From Oscheius tipulae (Eukaryota > Nematoda > Chromadorea > Rhabditida > Rhabditidae), in NCBI GenBank assembly GCA_037178975.1, contig JASJZH010000003.1:558001-622000 (forward strand): DNA of 64,000 nt, in the 5' to 3' direction. Positions 10,757-22,181 of the stretch are shown piece by piece (the stretch's first letter is position 1; each line of letters begins with the position of its first letter). The position numbers were made by a program, and so were the translations under genes. The notes beneath the pieces were generated by a model. It worked only from the letters and a program-made list of their open reading frames with translations. It did no database searches and was not told the DNA's origin.

Positions 10757-12018
10757 TCAGAACACAAGCGGGTTTGGAGCCGCAGCAGTCAACAAGGCCT
10801 TTCCTTCAACATGGGGTTAGTTTCGGGCCGATTCACTAAAACAATGGTTTTAGGCGCTACAAACGAATGCTCCATTCGACGTCCAAAGTCTTCGCTGTGA
10901 AGTACGCAGACCTCCGTCTGGACCCAGTGGATCAATGATCAGCATCTTGGGCATGCTCCAATACAATCTTCCTTGGAACTTTTACGTAAACAGAAATCCA
11001 ATGTTGTGTCATGCACAGCACGATAACCACGACCCGTGAGTGAATTTCAAGCCTAGAGCATACAGTTTGATTCAGACCTGGGTTCCTGATCGACTTACCA
11101 CATCATACGCCCGAGGAGTATCAGCAGACCTACAATATGCACAGCCTGTACCCTCTTGAGAACTCCGCGGCGCTCTATTTTCGACACAGCAACATCCTTG
11201 CTCCGAACGGATGTGCAATTTTTGACGGGAAGATTGTTGGCCTCTTCGTGCAGGACATCAAAAACAAACTGTCGCTATGTAAGTAAAGCAATCATTTTTT
11301 GCAAAACCTTTTTTAGATTTGTTTCCGGGTGAAATATATTCGCGTGGTGCTGACGATCTGCTGCCAATGGAAAGCTACTATCTTCCCGAAAGGTATCTGC
11401 GGCCAGAGAACAAGAGCACTCTCCATCGGATTCTTATCGGATACTGCCGTGACGTGGTTCGCGCATTCGCAGCGCAACTAGACGCCGGATTTTTGACAGC
11501 TCCGCTTACGTTTGACCAGTGAGTTGCAAAAATCTTTTTAGCCTACCGTTTCACAGTATCTGACTTTGTGCACGTTTCAGTCTCTACCTCGTGGATGACC
11601 CAAGCTGTGACTCACTCAAAGTTCCAATCTTGCCCTCCACAGGAAACCTTTGGAAATGTACGTAGAGAGAGACAGAGGCTTACTTTTTCTTTTTAGCATA
11701 ACTGAAAATCGGTTCTTTGTTGATCCTACCGGTGGTGCCTTCCCCAACTACGGTGCACTTGATGCTATAATTGGGCAAAGTTAGCAATCTGCATACTTCT
11801 CAGGGGGTCAGTTTGAATTTGAAAACGCCACCGAAAGCGAGCTTAGAGAACCAAATTTCGAAACTTTCGTTTTCAAGGACTTGATCAAGGCAGGAATAGA
11901 CGATCAATTGTTAGTAACTATAAGTGCCTGCCTGGATGAGGACAGGAACAATCGACCAACTATGAGACATGTTGTATCGCGAGTAGAAGGTGTTTTGTAC
12001 CCAGGCCTCCTACACTAA
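10757..12018 (+). CDS. divergent protein-kinase-like protein (probable pseudokinase, possibly broken)
   Basis: Exons by splice logic: about 10759-10815 (glycine-loop-like TSGFGAAAVNKAF), about 10900-11036 (VFAVKYADL, with the ATP-anchoring Lys of a VAVK motif, then ISILGMLQYN like the alpha-C/beta-4 region), 11077-11280, 11317-11519, 11580-11665, 11698-11748 and 11804-12018. The last exon ends LLVTISACLDEDRNNRPTM, the subdomain XI Arg-Pro signature of kinases. The catalytic HRD and DFG motifs are not recognisable (FDHLYLVDD stands near the loop position), so activity is unlikely. Between DPVDQ and ISILG the frame must shift by one base, which either marks a pseudogene or a sequence error. A tail of the same type occurs at 21440-21734. 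Confidence 0.5.
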
Positions 12019-12785
12019 AGCAGCTCGTCTGCTCGAACTTCTCTGTGATTCAAGATAGGTCGTCTTGAATTGACGGGTCCTACTGCGGTCTCACGGTTTT
12101 TGAGGGTTTTTTTATTTGTGTATTACCCTGCTATGTACGCATTTTAATGGTTACCAAACAACATCCTTTAATTTCAATCGCTGCGAGACCCGCTATCATG
12201 GTCAACATTCAGTCAAAACTCGTGACTTCCGTCAGATCGTTTGGTCCATTCATGAGCGTTTAGCCCGCAAAAGGTCGGGCCGCGCTGGGCCGAAAATCAT
12301 CGGTAACTTGTAAGGTATTTTCCGACTTTGGCCGAAGGTTTTTTTTGAAGTAATATACGGGTCCTGCAACGAACAAAATTAAAGAATCTGGTACTATCTG
12401 GTAGAATCTGGTATCTGGTAAAAGAAGGCGATTGCTCGCTCATTTTCTGACCTGAACTGAGGTTCGAGCGAAATAGAAGACACGAAAACGAATGCAGCGA
12501 AAATTGAGTATAGTCGAAAAATTGAAGAATAATAGAATTTAGCAACAAATATATGAAGAAAATTAGAAATGAATGTTGATACGAAAAACGAAAAGCCGGA
12601 ATGATTTCCGGGAACGACGATCCGCTGTCGCGGCATCGTCTACCGTAACCCGCCATTCGTGGCGGACCCTCATTTCGCGTCCCATCCTTTCGCCACCGCC
12701 CAAAACATCACTTTTACTGGTTTTTGAATGGTACAGGTTACGCAATATTGCACGCAATTTTGCGGACAACTCTTTTATCTGAAGA
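12019..12785. other. gene-free stretch
   Basis: Overlapping open frames on both strands at 12297-12780 show no splice structure. A short local repeat based on ATCTGGTA lies at about 12385-12420. Confidence 0.4.
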
Positions 12786-14303
12786 ATGATTCATCAGTCA
12801 GACACAGAATTTTTCGGCTACAGATCTTTATGGAGCTATCTCAAGACATGGATTGATTTTTTGATTTTTTTCGAGCAGGAAGAAGAACAGGTCGGTTTGT
12901 CTCTTTGTCTCTCTGTCTGCCTGTCTCTCTGTTTCTCTGTCACTTTATCACAAAAATCTTATAAACTCCTCAAGAAGAAATAGCCTACGAGTCCTTACCA
13001 GAAGATTACTACACGGACAGTCCTGTCCACATCTCGAAGGAAAGAAGGGAGACTTTAGCCAGAGTTAGGAAACAACGTGTTGGTTACAATAACTACTGGA
13101 ACCAAGAAATGGCCGACCAGTTCATGGACGCTCTAGAGAAACGATTTAGTTACTCCCTGCCTCTTCCGGAGCCAGTAGATGCTAATGTTTTCATGCCGAA
13201 GGGCCTGCTAGTCATCTTTTCGAAGGTTTGAACTTTTCCACCAAATGTTAACTACTTCAGATGCATTCCCGCGCATTTACCCGATCCATACGCCTCTTCA
13301 AGGGAGTCAACAAGCTGCTATCAAAAAAACCAAGTTTAGTATCAGGATAAGGGATGGAGTCCTTCAAACTGTCGGTGTTTCTGAAGAGGTGAGGTTTGAT
13401 AAGAACGCAGTCAGCTTCAACTTCAGACAGTACTAAACTTTCGTCGTGGAGATGTCAAAACTCACTGGACTCATATCTTTGAACCCTCAGCAATAATTCC
13501 CTTTACATTCGCCAAAATGCAGTCGAAGGGATGGAGAGTCATTTCGCAACATTTTTGACCAGATAAAATGGCCGTTTCTACTTAGAGAATTAGAGCTCGT
13601 GGATGGTACTCGACTGCACTTGAAATCTTGGATGATCGGTATCGATCAAATTCTGTTCATGACTTTGAACGATGCCAAGGACTGGAAAGAAGCTTTGAAG
13701 GAAAATTGGAAGCTGATGAAAGACTTGGTGCGTCTGTCTCTGTCTTTGTCTCTCACTTAAAGATTTAGAAGCCCAAAAAGCTATGGTTCTCCCTCGACGA
13801 AAGCGCAATCCCTTTACAAGAATTATTAGATTCGGCTCAAAGTGTTCGCATTGCCAGATGTCCCACAAACTATCCGCTCCCCAGACTTATTCAGGTACTA
13901 TGGCTGTACATAAAAATAAACAACTCTTTTAGGACTGGCGATCCGGCAACTGGAACCAATGTTACTTTCATTAGAGGAGTTGATAAAGCACCAAGAAAAG
14001 ACATGAAGAGAGTGCTGAAAGATTGCTTCGTCTTCTATGAAAACTCGCTCTTCAAAATTTTTTTCGTTCCCAGTCCGAATGACAGCTACCTTGTTTTTGA
14101 TTGGGATTCAATCAGATATCGCCGAATTCAAGGCAGTTTCAAACATTCGGCTAGTGTCGGATCTTATTCCTATTGAGCGCAGTTTCTCTGAAATTTTTGG
14201 ACAATTTCCAATCGACTATTCCGGCATCACTTGTGACCTTTCATATAATGTCGAATGTCTATTTGTGTCCTCTGATAAATGCTTACCGGAGACAAAGAAA
14301 TAG
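12786..14303 (+). pseudogene. decayed tandem paralogue of the F-box-like gene at 15610
   Basis: The exon order and intron positions match the intact neighbour. Shared blocks: PEDYYTDSPVHISK, then SLPLPEPVDANVF…LLVIFSK, intron, MHSRAFTRSIRLFKGVNKLL (a short F-box-like helix block), TKFSIRIRDG, IKWPFL, SWMIGIDQI, and near the end NIRLVSDLIP…FPIDYSG. These blocks lie in different frames: a shift occurs in the run of A at about 13321 just after LLSKK, another after FNFRQY at 13436, and more around 13990-14040. At least three frameshifts make function unlikely. The intron at 12891-12977 is made almost wholly of CTGTCTCT-type sequence. Confidence 0.65.
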
Positions 14304-15609
14304 TGAGACAGAGCCGGGTGTAGAATAGCTAGCGCTTTTACTTTTGAAAATACGGCTAAAAGGTCCTTTGGCGCCGGAAGTGGGAGTGTTCTCTCTGCTC
14401 GTCGTTTCGCAGTGATCAAATGAGCATCGGCGGATCCCAACTACTCTTCCTTCTCGAGTTATGCTGGGGACCCTGACGTGCTCATTGACCATCAGGCTTT
14501 TTGTGATCTCTGGGTCACAGTCGGTTGTTATCAGAGCGACTATCAGAGTTTTGTATTTTAATTTAAAGGAAGCTGTTAGGTAGCTTTTTCTTCTACGAAA
14601 ATCTACCCGAAACTTTAGATCGGAATGTCGCCTTCTCGCTGTAGAGGTTTTTTTCGTTCATTAGAAAGAAATAGACAACAAGCAACTTTTTTCTGATGAG
14701 GTAGTCGTACCGGATCGGGAGTACTTGGGTGTGATGAGTGTGTCAAACGACAGAAAGACAGAAACTGAAGGCTTTACCGATTCCCACGATTTCTATAATT
14801 TTCTGTAAAGAACTAAAGCTAATTTTAGCGATTTCTCTGTAGTTGCTTACAACTGATAACGAATCAGACCTTTCGAAATAATACGACTTTACGACGGTAA
14901 GGACACGATAAAGAGCCAAGGCCATATAAGCATGCACAGCAGACAGATACAATGACTGTCAGCTTCTAACCGCTTGTTTTATAGTCTTATCGTAGGCGGA
15001 TTTCATTCACGCGGGTTGGATTCTCGAAAAAGAGCCTCGAGCGTAGCAATCTAACTGAAGACATCTTTGATCATCACTGCACTAAATATTATTAACATAG
15101 TTTCAAACAGTGGGATTGCTCTATAGACTCTGTCGTTTTAGCAACGACAAGTACTATTTTAAGTGTGTATAGTGTTTAATTCCGTGCTGACAATTCCTTG
15201 CAGACATCACATTTTTCTTGAAGAACTCCTCATTGATCATAGATGACTGTGTCCCTAGATAAGAGTCCCAGGGGTCGTAAAATATTGATGCCTGATTGGG
15301 CTAAGAAAGAACAAAGTTTTCACAGTTGAAACGTTCATAACTTGATTATTGCTAGGACTTAAAATTGTACAGGCTTTCCAAGGTGATCATGGGGGTCTTT
15401 GAATACTTTGGGTGCGCAATCAATAATAAACTTTGGGTGCGTTCTAGAACTTGGTTTTTGTCCCAATGAAGTCACTGGAAGCTTTGTTACTACGAAGCGG
15501 CGTAGCCGCCAATGCAAACTGAAGGCGAAAGGAGACGGCTGGTTTTTTTTTTTACAATGCCTTATTTCTTTTTTAATAGTGATGAAAGTACTTGTAGACT
15601 ATACAAAAG
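14304..15609. other. spacer between the tandem F-box-like paralogues
   Basis: No supported gene. Open frames at 14216-14492 and 14743-14952 on the minus strand lack splice signals and homology. Confidence 0.4.
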
Positions 15610-17054
15610 ATGGAGCAAGAAGACTTGGAACTAGCGAAGAAGTTCCCAGAAGACTTCTTGACTGACAGTCCCGTCCACCTGTCGAAGGTTTGCTTTTTCC
15701 CTATTCTTCCAAAACATTGTTGTACAGCTAAGCGACGAGGAGTTCGAAAAAAAAAAGAGATACTTCCTTCGACTCATCAAGAATCAGTCGAAATTGGACC
15801 CCAGAAGTTACCACGGCATAACCAGTCGATATTGGACACCAGAAGTTACCACGACTTACACAAACGTGATGAATAAACGATCCGAGCACTCACTCCCTCT
15901 CCCGGAGGCGGTAGACGTGACAAGTTTTGGGCAAAAAGACCAGTTTGCTATTTTCTCGAAGGTATGCCAGTTCCTCTCCAGTCAAAAATGCATTTCAGAT
16001 GCACTCTCGGTCATTTGCTCGATCTATGCGTCTCTCGAAGGCTGTCAACAAATTTCTGACCAAGAATCAGACCAAGTTTGCCGTTAGAATAAGAGGTGGA
16101 CAGCTTGAGGGTGCTAGGATTGGTCAAACCGAAATAGTAACGCAATTACAATTTCGTCGTATGTATGGGGCCACTGCAAGCAGCTGGGAGATTATCGAAA
16201 GTCCTCTGTCGATTGTTCCCTTCACTTTCGCTGGATTGTGCGGTTCGTGGGATTCTAGAAAATATGGCGATGTACTTGCCCGGATGAAATGGCCGTTCCT
16301 GCATCGAGACATGACAATCTTCACCAATGCCCCGGTAGATTCAAGACCTTGGATGGTAGGAATTGACCACCTTACTTTCGGAGATTATAAGGAGAAGGAA
16401 GAAGATTGGATGAATGTTCTCCCTTTTGTGAAAGAATTGGTGAGTTGATGAATGACAGAGAGACAGACGTAGTTATTTCAGAAACCCAAAAATATAGTAT
16501 TCTACCTCAATACCGTTTCTGTACCAGAGATGATGCTGGATTCAGCCAAAAGTATTTACTTCAAACTCTGGCCTTCAAACGAGATTTCGAAACTAATTCA
16601 GGTACATAATCTACACGCAGGTTAATTCCAAATTTTGTTTTAGAAATGGCAGTCAGGAGAATGGAATTATGAGGCCGAGCGAATTAGTGGATATTGCCCG
16701 ACCATATTGCCCGGTGAAGATTATCACAGGTCTCTGACCGACTGTTTCAGCTGTTGTCTGAAGGAAATTCCCAGGACGATAGTGTATTTTATACCCGGTC
16801 CTGAAAACATCTTCTCTGTTTTTCGAACGTGTTTCTATGACGATTCTTTCTCCATGTTTGTAAATATTAGGCTAGTTTCTGACCTTCTTCCATACGCTGC
16901 CGATTATTTCCGACTTTCCCGTTGTCCCATTGACTTTTCTGGGTATGAAGGTAATCTCGACTCAGCTATTGACCCTCGTGCCTTTGTTGCTCTTTTGAAA
17001 AACTATCTCGGCGAGCGTATTTTTTGTCGTTTTTTAAAAGGAATAAAGCATTAA
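15610..17054 (+). CDS. F-box-like nematode family protein, about 427 residues
   Basis: Five phase-0 exons: 15610-15687, 15728-15961, 15999-16439, 16482-16601 and 16644-17054 (TAA). The frame is intact from ATGGAGCAAGAAGAC. The segment LPLPEAVDV…FAIFSK-MHSRSFARSMRLSKAVNKFL spans the exon 2/3 junction and has the spacing and hydrophobic pattern of an F-box, which would dock Skp1 and make the protein a substrate receptor of an SCF ubiquitin ligase; this is inferred from pattern only. The remaining about 300 residues (blocks KWPFLHRDM, SRPWMVGIDHL, WQSGEWNYEAERISG, NIRLVSDLLP, CPIDFSG) are unlike any domain I know and probably form the target-binding part. The decayed upstream copy shares all these blocks, so the pair arose by tandem duplication. 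Confidence 0.7.
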
Positions 17055-18314
17055 CTCATATGATGGCCTATTCTTTCCCAATCACACCCTAACATCTCTG
17101 CGAAAAAATAACTGTCAGACTGGTCAATCGATGTGTGCCCTGGGTTCCCAGCTGTGTTCGTTCCGGGGGTCGCTGGTTGTGTCTCAACAATGTGTTTCTC
17201 TGCCGGGCCCCCTCGGACTTTATGGCCTTCTTCCCTGCCCGGCGCCTCCTTTTCCTCCATCCTCTGTAATTGATCGTAAAAGTTAAGGGGAGGAGGGGTT
17301 GGAGGACGCGAACAACTCTTTGTCCCCATTCGGGTTAACCTTTTTCATTTTTTGGCTCTTTCCTTTTTGTTCGATCCGTCCCATGTAAGCCAGCGTAGCG
17401 ATGTTCTGAAAAATTGTAAATTTTGATCGGCTCTACAGCTTTGTAGAACACCATAAATCTGGAAAATCACATTTTAGACCTGAAAAGGGGGATAGAAAGC
17501 AAGGAGTCAGTAAAATCTACAAATAAAAGTTATTGGTCAATTTTTAAAGTAAAAGCTGCTCATTTTATTGCCAAAGTATCATAAATTGATTGGAGAAAAG
17601 CATGCTCTCAGCCGTAAAATGCGCGAAAATGACCTCGCGTTTCTTACCTAGCACCTTTGTTGTCCAACTGCTCCTGCGTCTCCTCACCGCTCCCTATCAC
17701 TCACTCTCCCAGGCTCGCCGCGTTTATCCTCTATTTGCATAAGGATTGTGAAGGCAGTAATTGATAGCCTTTCGTCGAGCGTCTCTACAATTTCTCATGG
17801 CCGTTTATCTCCACTTTTGTTTCAATTTCTCTTTGCTTGGTCAAGTGTGTATTCCAAATAGTGTTTTAATTGGCTATCTCTATGTATCAGAGATGTGTTT
17901 TTCCGGCATTTTGACTTTATGTCAAACTTGTCAAGCTGTCCAGTTCTAATACAGTCTCTGCCAGCCTTTACCAAGGCTCTGTCATCCTTCGATCTACCAT
18001 TGCTGACCTGTCCCACGTTCTGTCTCTTACTGTCTAATTCAGTTTTATCATGATCTAGTCAGCCTGTTTAACCGCTTCCGCGTGACTGTCAATCACTCAA
18101 TCAGTCTTTCTCAGCATGTCCAGCCAATTTTGACTTTGCGACTGTCAAGGTGTATCTTCTTGATATCCCTGCATCAGTCACTCTACCCAACTCCTCTACT
18201 GTTTCTGTTAGTTGTCCCACCCTTCTCTTGTCTCTGTCAACCTATCCAACTCCTTGTTCAACCTCGAACTACTCTTATAACAAAGACTCTCTGTTCATGC
18301 TTCTTCGTTACAGA
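17055..18314. other. intergenic stretch with a fragment of repeat R1
   Basis: About 17400-17540 repeats words of the R1 family (CGATGTTCTG, GTAGAACA, GACCTGAAAAG). The rest is C/T-rich, particularly 17740-18310 just ahead of the Wntless gene. No gene supported. Confidence 0.4.
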
Positions 18315-20953
18315 ATGGCCGGAGCGGTCATCGAGAACTTGAGTAATCGAAAGCTCATCGTCATTCTATCGTCACTTCTTCTACTTCAGGGAGCTTTCTT
18401 TTTCGTCGGAGCTTATTATGGTAAGACTTTCACGTCAATTTTTCAGTTAGGTCTTTTAGCCCCACAACCAACATCTTCTATGGAATTTGAGATGATAACT
18501 TGTCTTGACAAGGATAAGAAAGTGACTGGCAAATGGTTTGATAAGGTTGGTTCAATCTCAGTCTCTCCGTCTCTCTGTCTTTCTGTCTCTGCTATTTCTT
18601 TCTTACTTCAGAGTTGTTATGTAATCGAAGAGCTCTCCGAGTACGATACTTCCGGATCTTATGATCTTCGCGAGATCGTTTTTATTGCCCAAATGCCTCA
18701 TGTCAGGTCAGTATTCCACCCTTTCTGACGTTTTTCCCCTTCAGAGACAACGTTCAACTCAACTATACCACCAAATTCCAATTTCTTCTGGGTCTTCTGC
18801 ATGTAGAGGTGGAGTACAGCGATCACTTCAAATACAGTAGGTCATCGACTTTTCCACCTAAAAAAATTCGCTTAGTTCCGGGAGCCAAGATCGAGTTCGA
18901 GGCGCGTCTTGGAGCTAGAAATGGAGTTGACGAAGAGTGGACTGAAATTGGAGCTGCTAACACCACGAGAAACCTCGAGTGCACAATTTCAGAGCACCGA
19001 AAGACCGAAGGACAGAGCTACGAATGCGACATTGTGGATCTGTTCGAGTTGGCCAGTGTGAACTACCCGCTGTATCTACTGAACATCAGATTGCCGATCA
19101 GCCAGATGCAGTGCAGGTGAGACTTTAAAGTGTTTTTGACGTCACCCCGAACAGTTGACTACCGTTCCTGATCGAGCCAAAAGATGGCCTGACTGTGCTT
19201 TGACAGCTTGAACACCACCTAAAAGAACCGGTGAGAGCCAAGAGACCCGCCCTCTGGTCCTAACCCTGTCTCTCGTCTTCAGTTGTGACTTGACCACTTC
19301 ACTACCACCCCGAAGAGTGTCAAGAGGCATATAGAGGGAGAGCCAGGAAGTTTCTTGAGTAGTTGACTGTCACTAGACGAACTGGCGAACACATATCCAG
19401 ACCAGCTGCCAAAGGCAGCTTTCGCTCTCACTATATTATCTCTGTCAAGGTATCTTACTCAATTTTGAGCCTCGTCAAACGCGCCATGATAGCTGCTACT
19501 AAAAAGCGAAAAGCTTTCTAACTCGAACTATAAACTTTGTTTGCCATCTTGCCAATTAATAACTTTTTTTTGTTTTGTGGCCACAAACATCCAAACAGAG
19601 TCTCCCACGGACACTAGTGCTTGCGCGGAGAGACTGACTAAAGGCAGAGATACCGAGGGACAACGCCCGGCGAATTCAGTATCCCACTGGCAGACACGTA
19701 ATTCTTGTGCGGATGGCTATATAACGGAGATGATTGTGGCTGCATGTGCTAGAGGTCAGGGGTTCGGATCCGCTTCCTATTTTTGTCTTGCTCCTTGATG
19801 TATATTCAGACCATTATTTTCATTTATACTTACCGTGAATTTCATACGTCACGCTCAGAATTCATTTCCAGATATACTGGAACCGGATCAATCAGATGGC
19901 CAGGAAGCCGTACCTGATCGAAAAGGCCATCTTTGCTCTGGGATTGAGTACTGCTATCCTTGACTGTGAGTTGTGAGTCGATAACTTTGTAAACCTCGTT
20001 TCAGTCCCCCTCGAATGGGCTTCCCTCTACGTCCGTTTTCCTCTTCTTCTCGTTTTTGGTGACATCCGTCAGGGTCTCTTCTATGGAGTACTCTTTTCTT
20101 TCTGGCTCATTTTTGCCGGAGAGCATTGCATCGACGACTCGGAGAGGAACAATCTAAGATCGTACCGTCTGAATTTGGGCACAATAGGACTGGCATCATT
20201 GGCACTGCTAATCTACGAGTGTGCTGAGATTTCTGACCCGTTTCATTCGATCTGGAGCAGCGAGACTGGAATCAGACTTGCGGTGAGACTAGAGTGTGAC
20301 AGTAACAGCGAACATTTCAGTACCTGACCATTTACCTGGCCAGCATCTCTACCGTGATCTACTTCGCTTTCCTTCTCTACAAAATCTTGAGAGCTTGGAC
20401 GACGATCAAGAGCAAGTGATCCGCTCAAATCTACAGAAACTGTGTCAACAACAGACTCAAGGTATTGAAGTTTTCATTAACTTTCCAGTTTTTTCCAGGT
20501 CGAAGGCATCATCTACCGCTTCAAGTTTCTCATGTTGTTCACGATTGTCTGTGCTGCCTCGACGATCGTTGCCTACAGTATGAAGCAGCATGGAGAGGCT
20601 CAGATGCATGACGATAGCGATGGAATCATGCAGCATAACACGAGTAGTTTCTTCACTGGTTAGTTGAGAAATATGGAGGGGACAGAGAGACTGAAAGACA
20701 GAGCCAGAGAGACAGAGCACATGCTATATTCTAGGTACCTTCGGAATGTGGAACATCTACGTCCTTCTTCTGCTGGCTATGTACGTTCCCTCTCATAAAC
20801 AGTACTCTGGGAACTCTCGTGGGTTTCGATGCTTTTTAAAAACTGCTAAAACTTTCAGAACTTGTAGACGAGAGCGAATCTCTAATGGACGATTCGGCTG
20901 CCCAAACTGACAGCACTCCCATGGCAGCTTTGACAAAACCTGCCCAGGATTGA
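18315..20953 (+). pseudogene. wls: Wntless (Wls/MIG-14) homologue with two lesions
   Basis: Wntless is the multipass cargo receptor that carries lipidated Wnt from the Golgi to the cell surface. Exons: 18315-18420, 18451-18545, 18612-18706, 18745-19116, 19872-19965, 20005-20282, 20321-20461, 20499-20658, 20735-20818, 20859-20953. Family marks: MAGAVIENLSNRKL start with the first membrane helix, the lumenal region ending YPLYLLNIRLPI, then YWNRI…LIEKAIFALG, FPLEWASL, FGDIRQGLFY, FAGEHCIDD, EGIIYRFKFLMLFT and [22 protein letters not shown]. Two faults: an in-frame TGA at 20417-20419 directly after TTIKSK, and loss of the exon that normally encodes the GIHQNGGFT…W segment between IRLPI and YWNRI. 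CTTCGTTACAG just before ATG looks like a trans-splice acceptor. Either a dying copy or a gene whose true structure I cannot see. Confidence 0.85.
19117..19871. repeat. oversized intron/insert replacing a Wntless exon
   Basis: Other introns of this gene are 30-80 nt; this one is about 755 nt. It contains a copy of R2-like sequence at about 19555-19610 (TTGTTTTGTGGCCACAAAC) and, at 19770-19781, GGTTCGGATCC, which resembles a tRNA B box. No frame encodes the expected IHQNGGFT segment on either strand. Confidence 0.55.
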
Positions 20954-21157
20954 ACCCACTTTTTGAAACTCTATTGGTGCTATTGTGATCTCTCTTGCCT
21001 TAAAAATTCTTGCACAATTCGTTTTATTAGCTGGATATATACAAAGACTTGCTACTGACACGACTATCTACAGACACAACCCGTAGTGGGAACAGGAACG
21101 AGGTCCGACCTCATAGGTATGTATAAATAGAGTGGGGGAAGGGGGATTCCATAAGAA

Positions 21158-21375
21158 TCAGGGACTCTCGTCGTCTGAGACTGCACTTTGATGACTATAG
21201 GCATAACTCAGTTTCCTGTTCACACTGGGCGGTCGACTGTGACAGAGAGAGGTGTGGGAGCCACTGTGACGGCGGCACAGAGGCTTCGGGAGACAGTCGT
21301 CGGAAGTTATGGAAATGTCAGAGGCACTGCTGTTTAGACGATGACGACGAGTCAGGGAAACAAAGTCGATGTCTT
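21158..21375 (-). CDS. orphan last exon, Ser/Arg/His-rich tail
   Basis: An AATTCCAG acceptor is followed by an open frame of about 72 residues starting EDIDFVSLTRRHRL, with SSASDISITSDDCLPKP, ending SDDESP and TGA at 21158. An AATAAAA on the minus strand at about 21020-21026 gives a fitting poly(A) signal, so the gene converges on the Wntless gene. Ser/Thr next to Asp/Glu suggests casein-kinase sites in a cytoplasmic tail. I found no matching upstream exons between here and 23.3 kb; it could be an alternative 3' end of the large CAP-Gly gene to the right, or the remnant of a deleted gene. Confidence 0.45.
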
Positions 21376-21439
21376 CTGGAATTGATTGGTCAGCGACTGT
21401 CACTGTCTCTGTTACTCACCAGTACACTCTGCTAACCGA

Positions 21440-21734
21440 TCTTCCAGATTCAGGAACTCTTCTCATTTTTACCAGGTTTGTGACTTTATGTCAGCAGTCG
21501 CGTTTCAGGTCAGGAGATAAGTTTGCCTATGACAAGAGACCGAACTTGGAGAATCTGGAGCGCCAGAAGGTAGAAGATGAGGATGGCGCCGATCGTCTTC
21601 TGAAGAAGGTGGTCGCAGCTTGTGGGAGATGTGATCCGACTAGAAGACCGGCAATGAGCAAAGTCTTAACCTTTATTCTTTATCATGCTCCGGAATTACC
21701 TAGATTTCCTGTCAAAGATCCTGTCGAACTTTAA
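21440..21734 (+). pseudogene. kinase-like C-terminal tail fragment
   Basis: The frame after a GCGTTTCAG acceptor (about 21510) encodes RPNLENLERQK…RLLKKVVAACGRCDPTRRPAM and ends TAA at 21734. The C-x-x-x-DP-x-RRP-x-M arrangement is subdomain XI of protein kinases and parallels the end of the gene at 10757-12018. No upstream kinase exons were found between 20953 and 21440, so this is probably a duplicated or truncated 3' end. Confidence 0.4.
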
Positions 21735-21789
21735 ATTCGATTCATTGTTTTCTGTAACAAGCAACGTCATTCCTTACTTGCAACATAAA

Positions 21790-21905
21790 CTTTGGTATTA
21801 TACCTATAGAGAATAACGTCTGATGGTGTCTGTGGTAAACTCTGTGTGTTTGTTCGTTTGTCCATTTGTCCGAGGCCACGAAACAAAAGCGGAAATATAT
21901 TGTCA
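21790..21905 (-). repeat. dispersed repeat R2, inverted copy
   Basis: Reverse complement reads TTTTGTTTCGTGGCC, then GGACAAA…GGACAAAC, then CCACAGACACCATC. The same order of words occurs on the plus strand at about 58300-58390 and 60555-60640, and partially at 19555-19610. Confidence 0.65.
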
Positions 21906-22181
21906 TGAGATTGCAAGTCAACTTCAGCGTACTGGCGAAGCCGTCGTAGATGGCTGGTAGACCTATAAAACGATTTCATCATTTCCGTCTTCCCAATTTC
22001 GCACCGTTGCTCACTGAGACGCGTCAGCTGTTGATAAAGGATGAGGACAGAACAAAACATGCGAATATTTTCACCTATGTAGAGGGGTTCAATCATAATT
22101 AGCCAATATCCTCGACCTTTTCGGACGCGTTTTTTCGCAAAATGCTCAAAGAAGAGAGATCTCAGCTGATTCTTTTTTAAA

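Noticed and set aside
10280-10900. 206-residue open frame on the plus strand
   Set aside because: Low-complexity, charged composition, overlaps the Helitron remnant and the first kinase-like exons in another frame; the kinase motifs are better supported.
20417-20419. TGA as selenocysteine in Wntless
   Set aside because: No known Wntless selenoprotein, the position is not a conserved Cys, and no SECIS-like hairpin was apparent after the gene.
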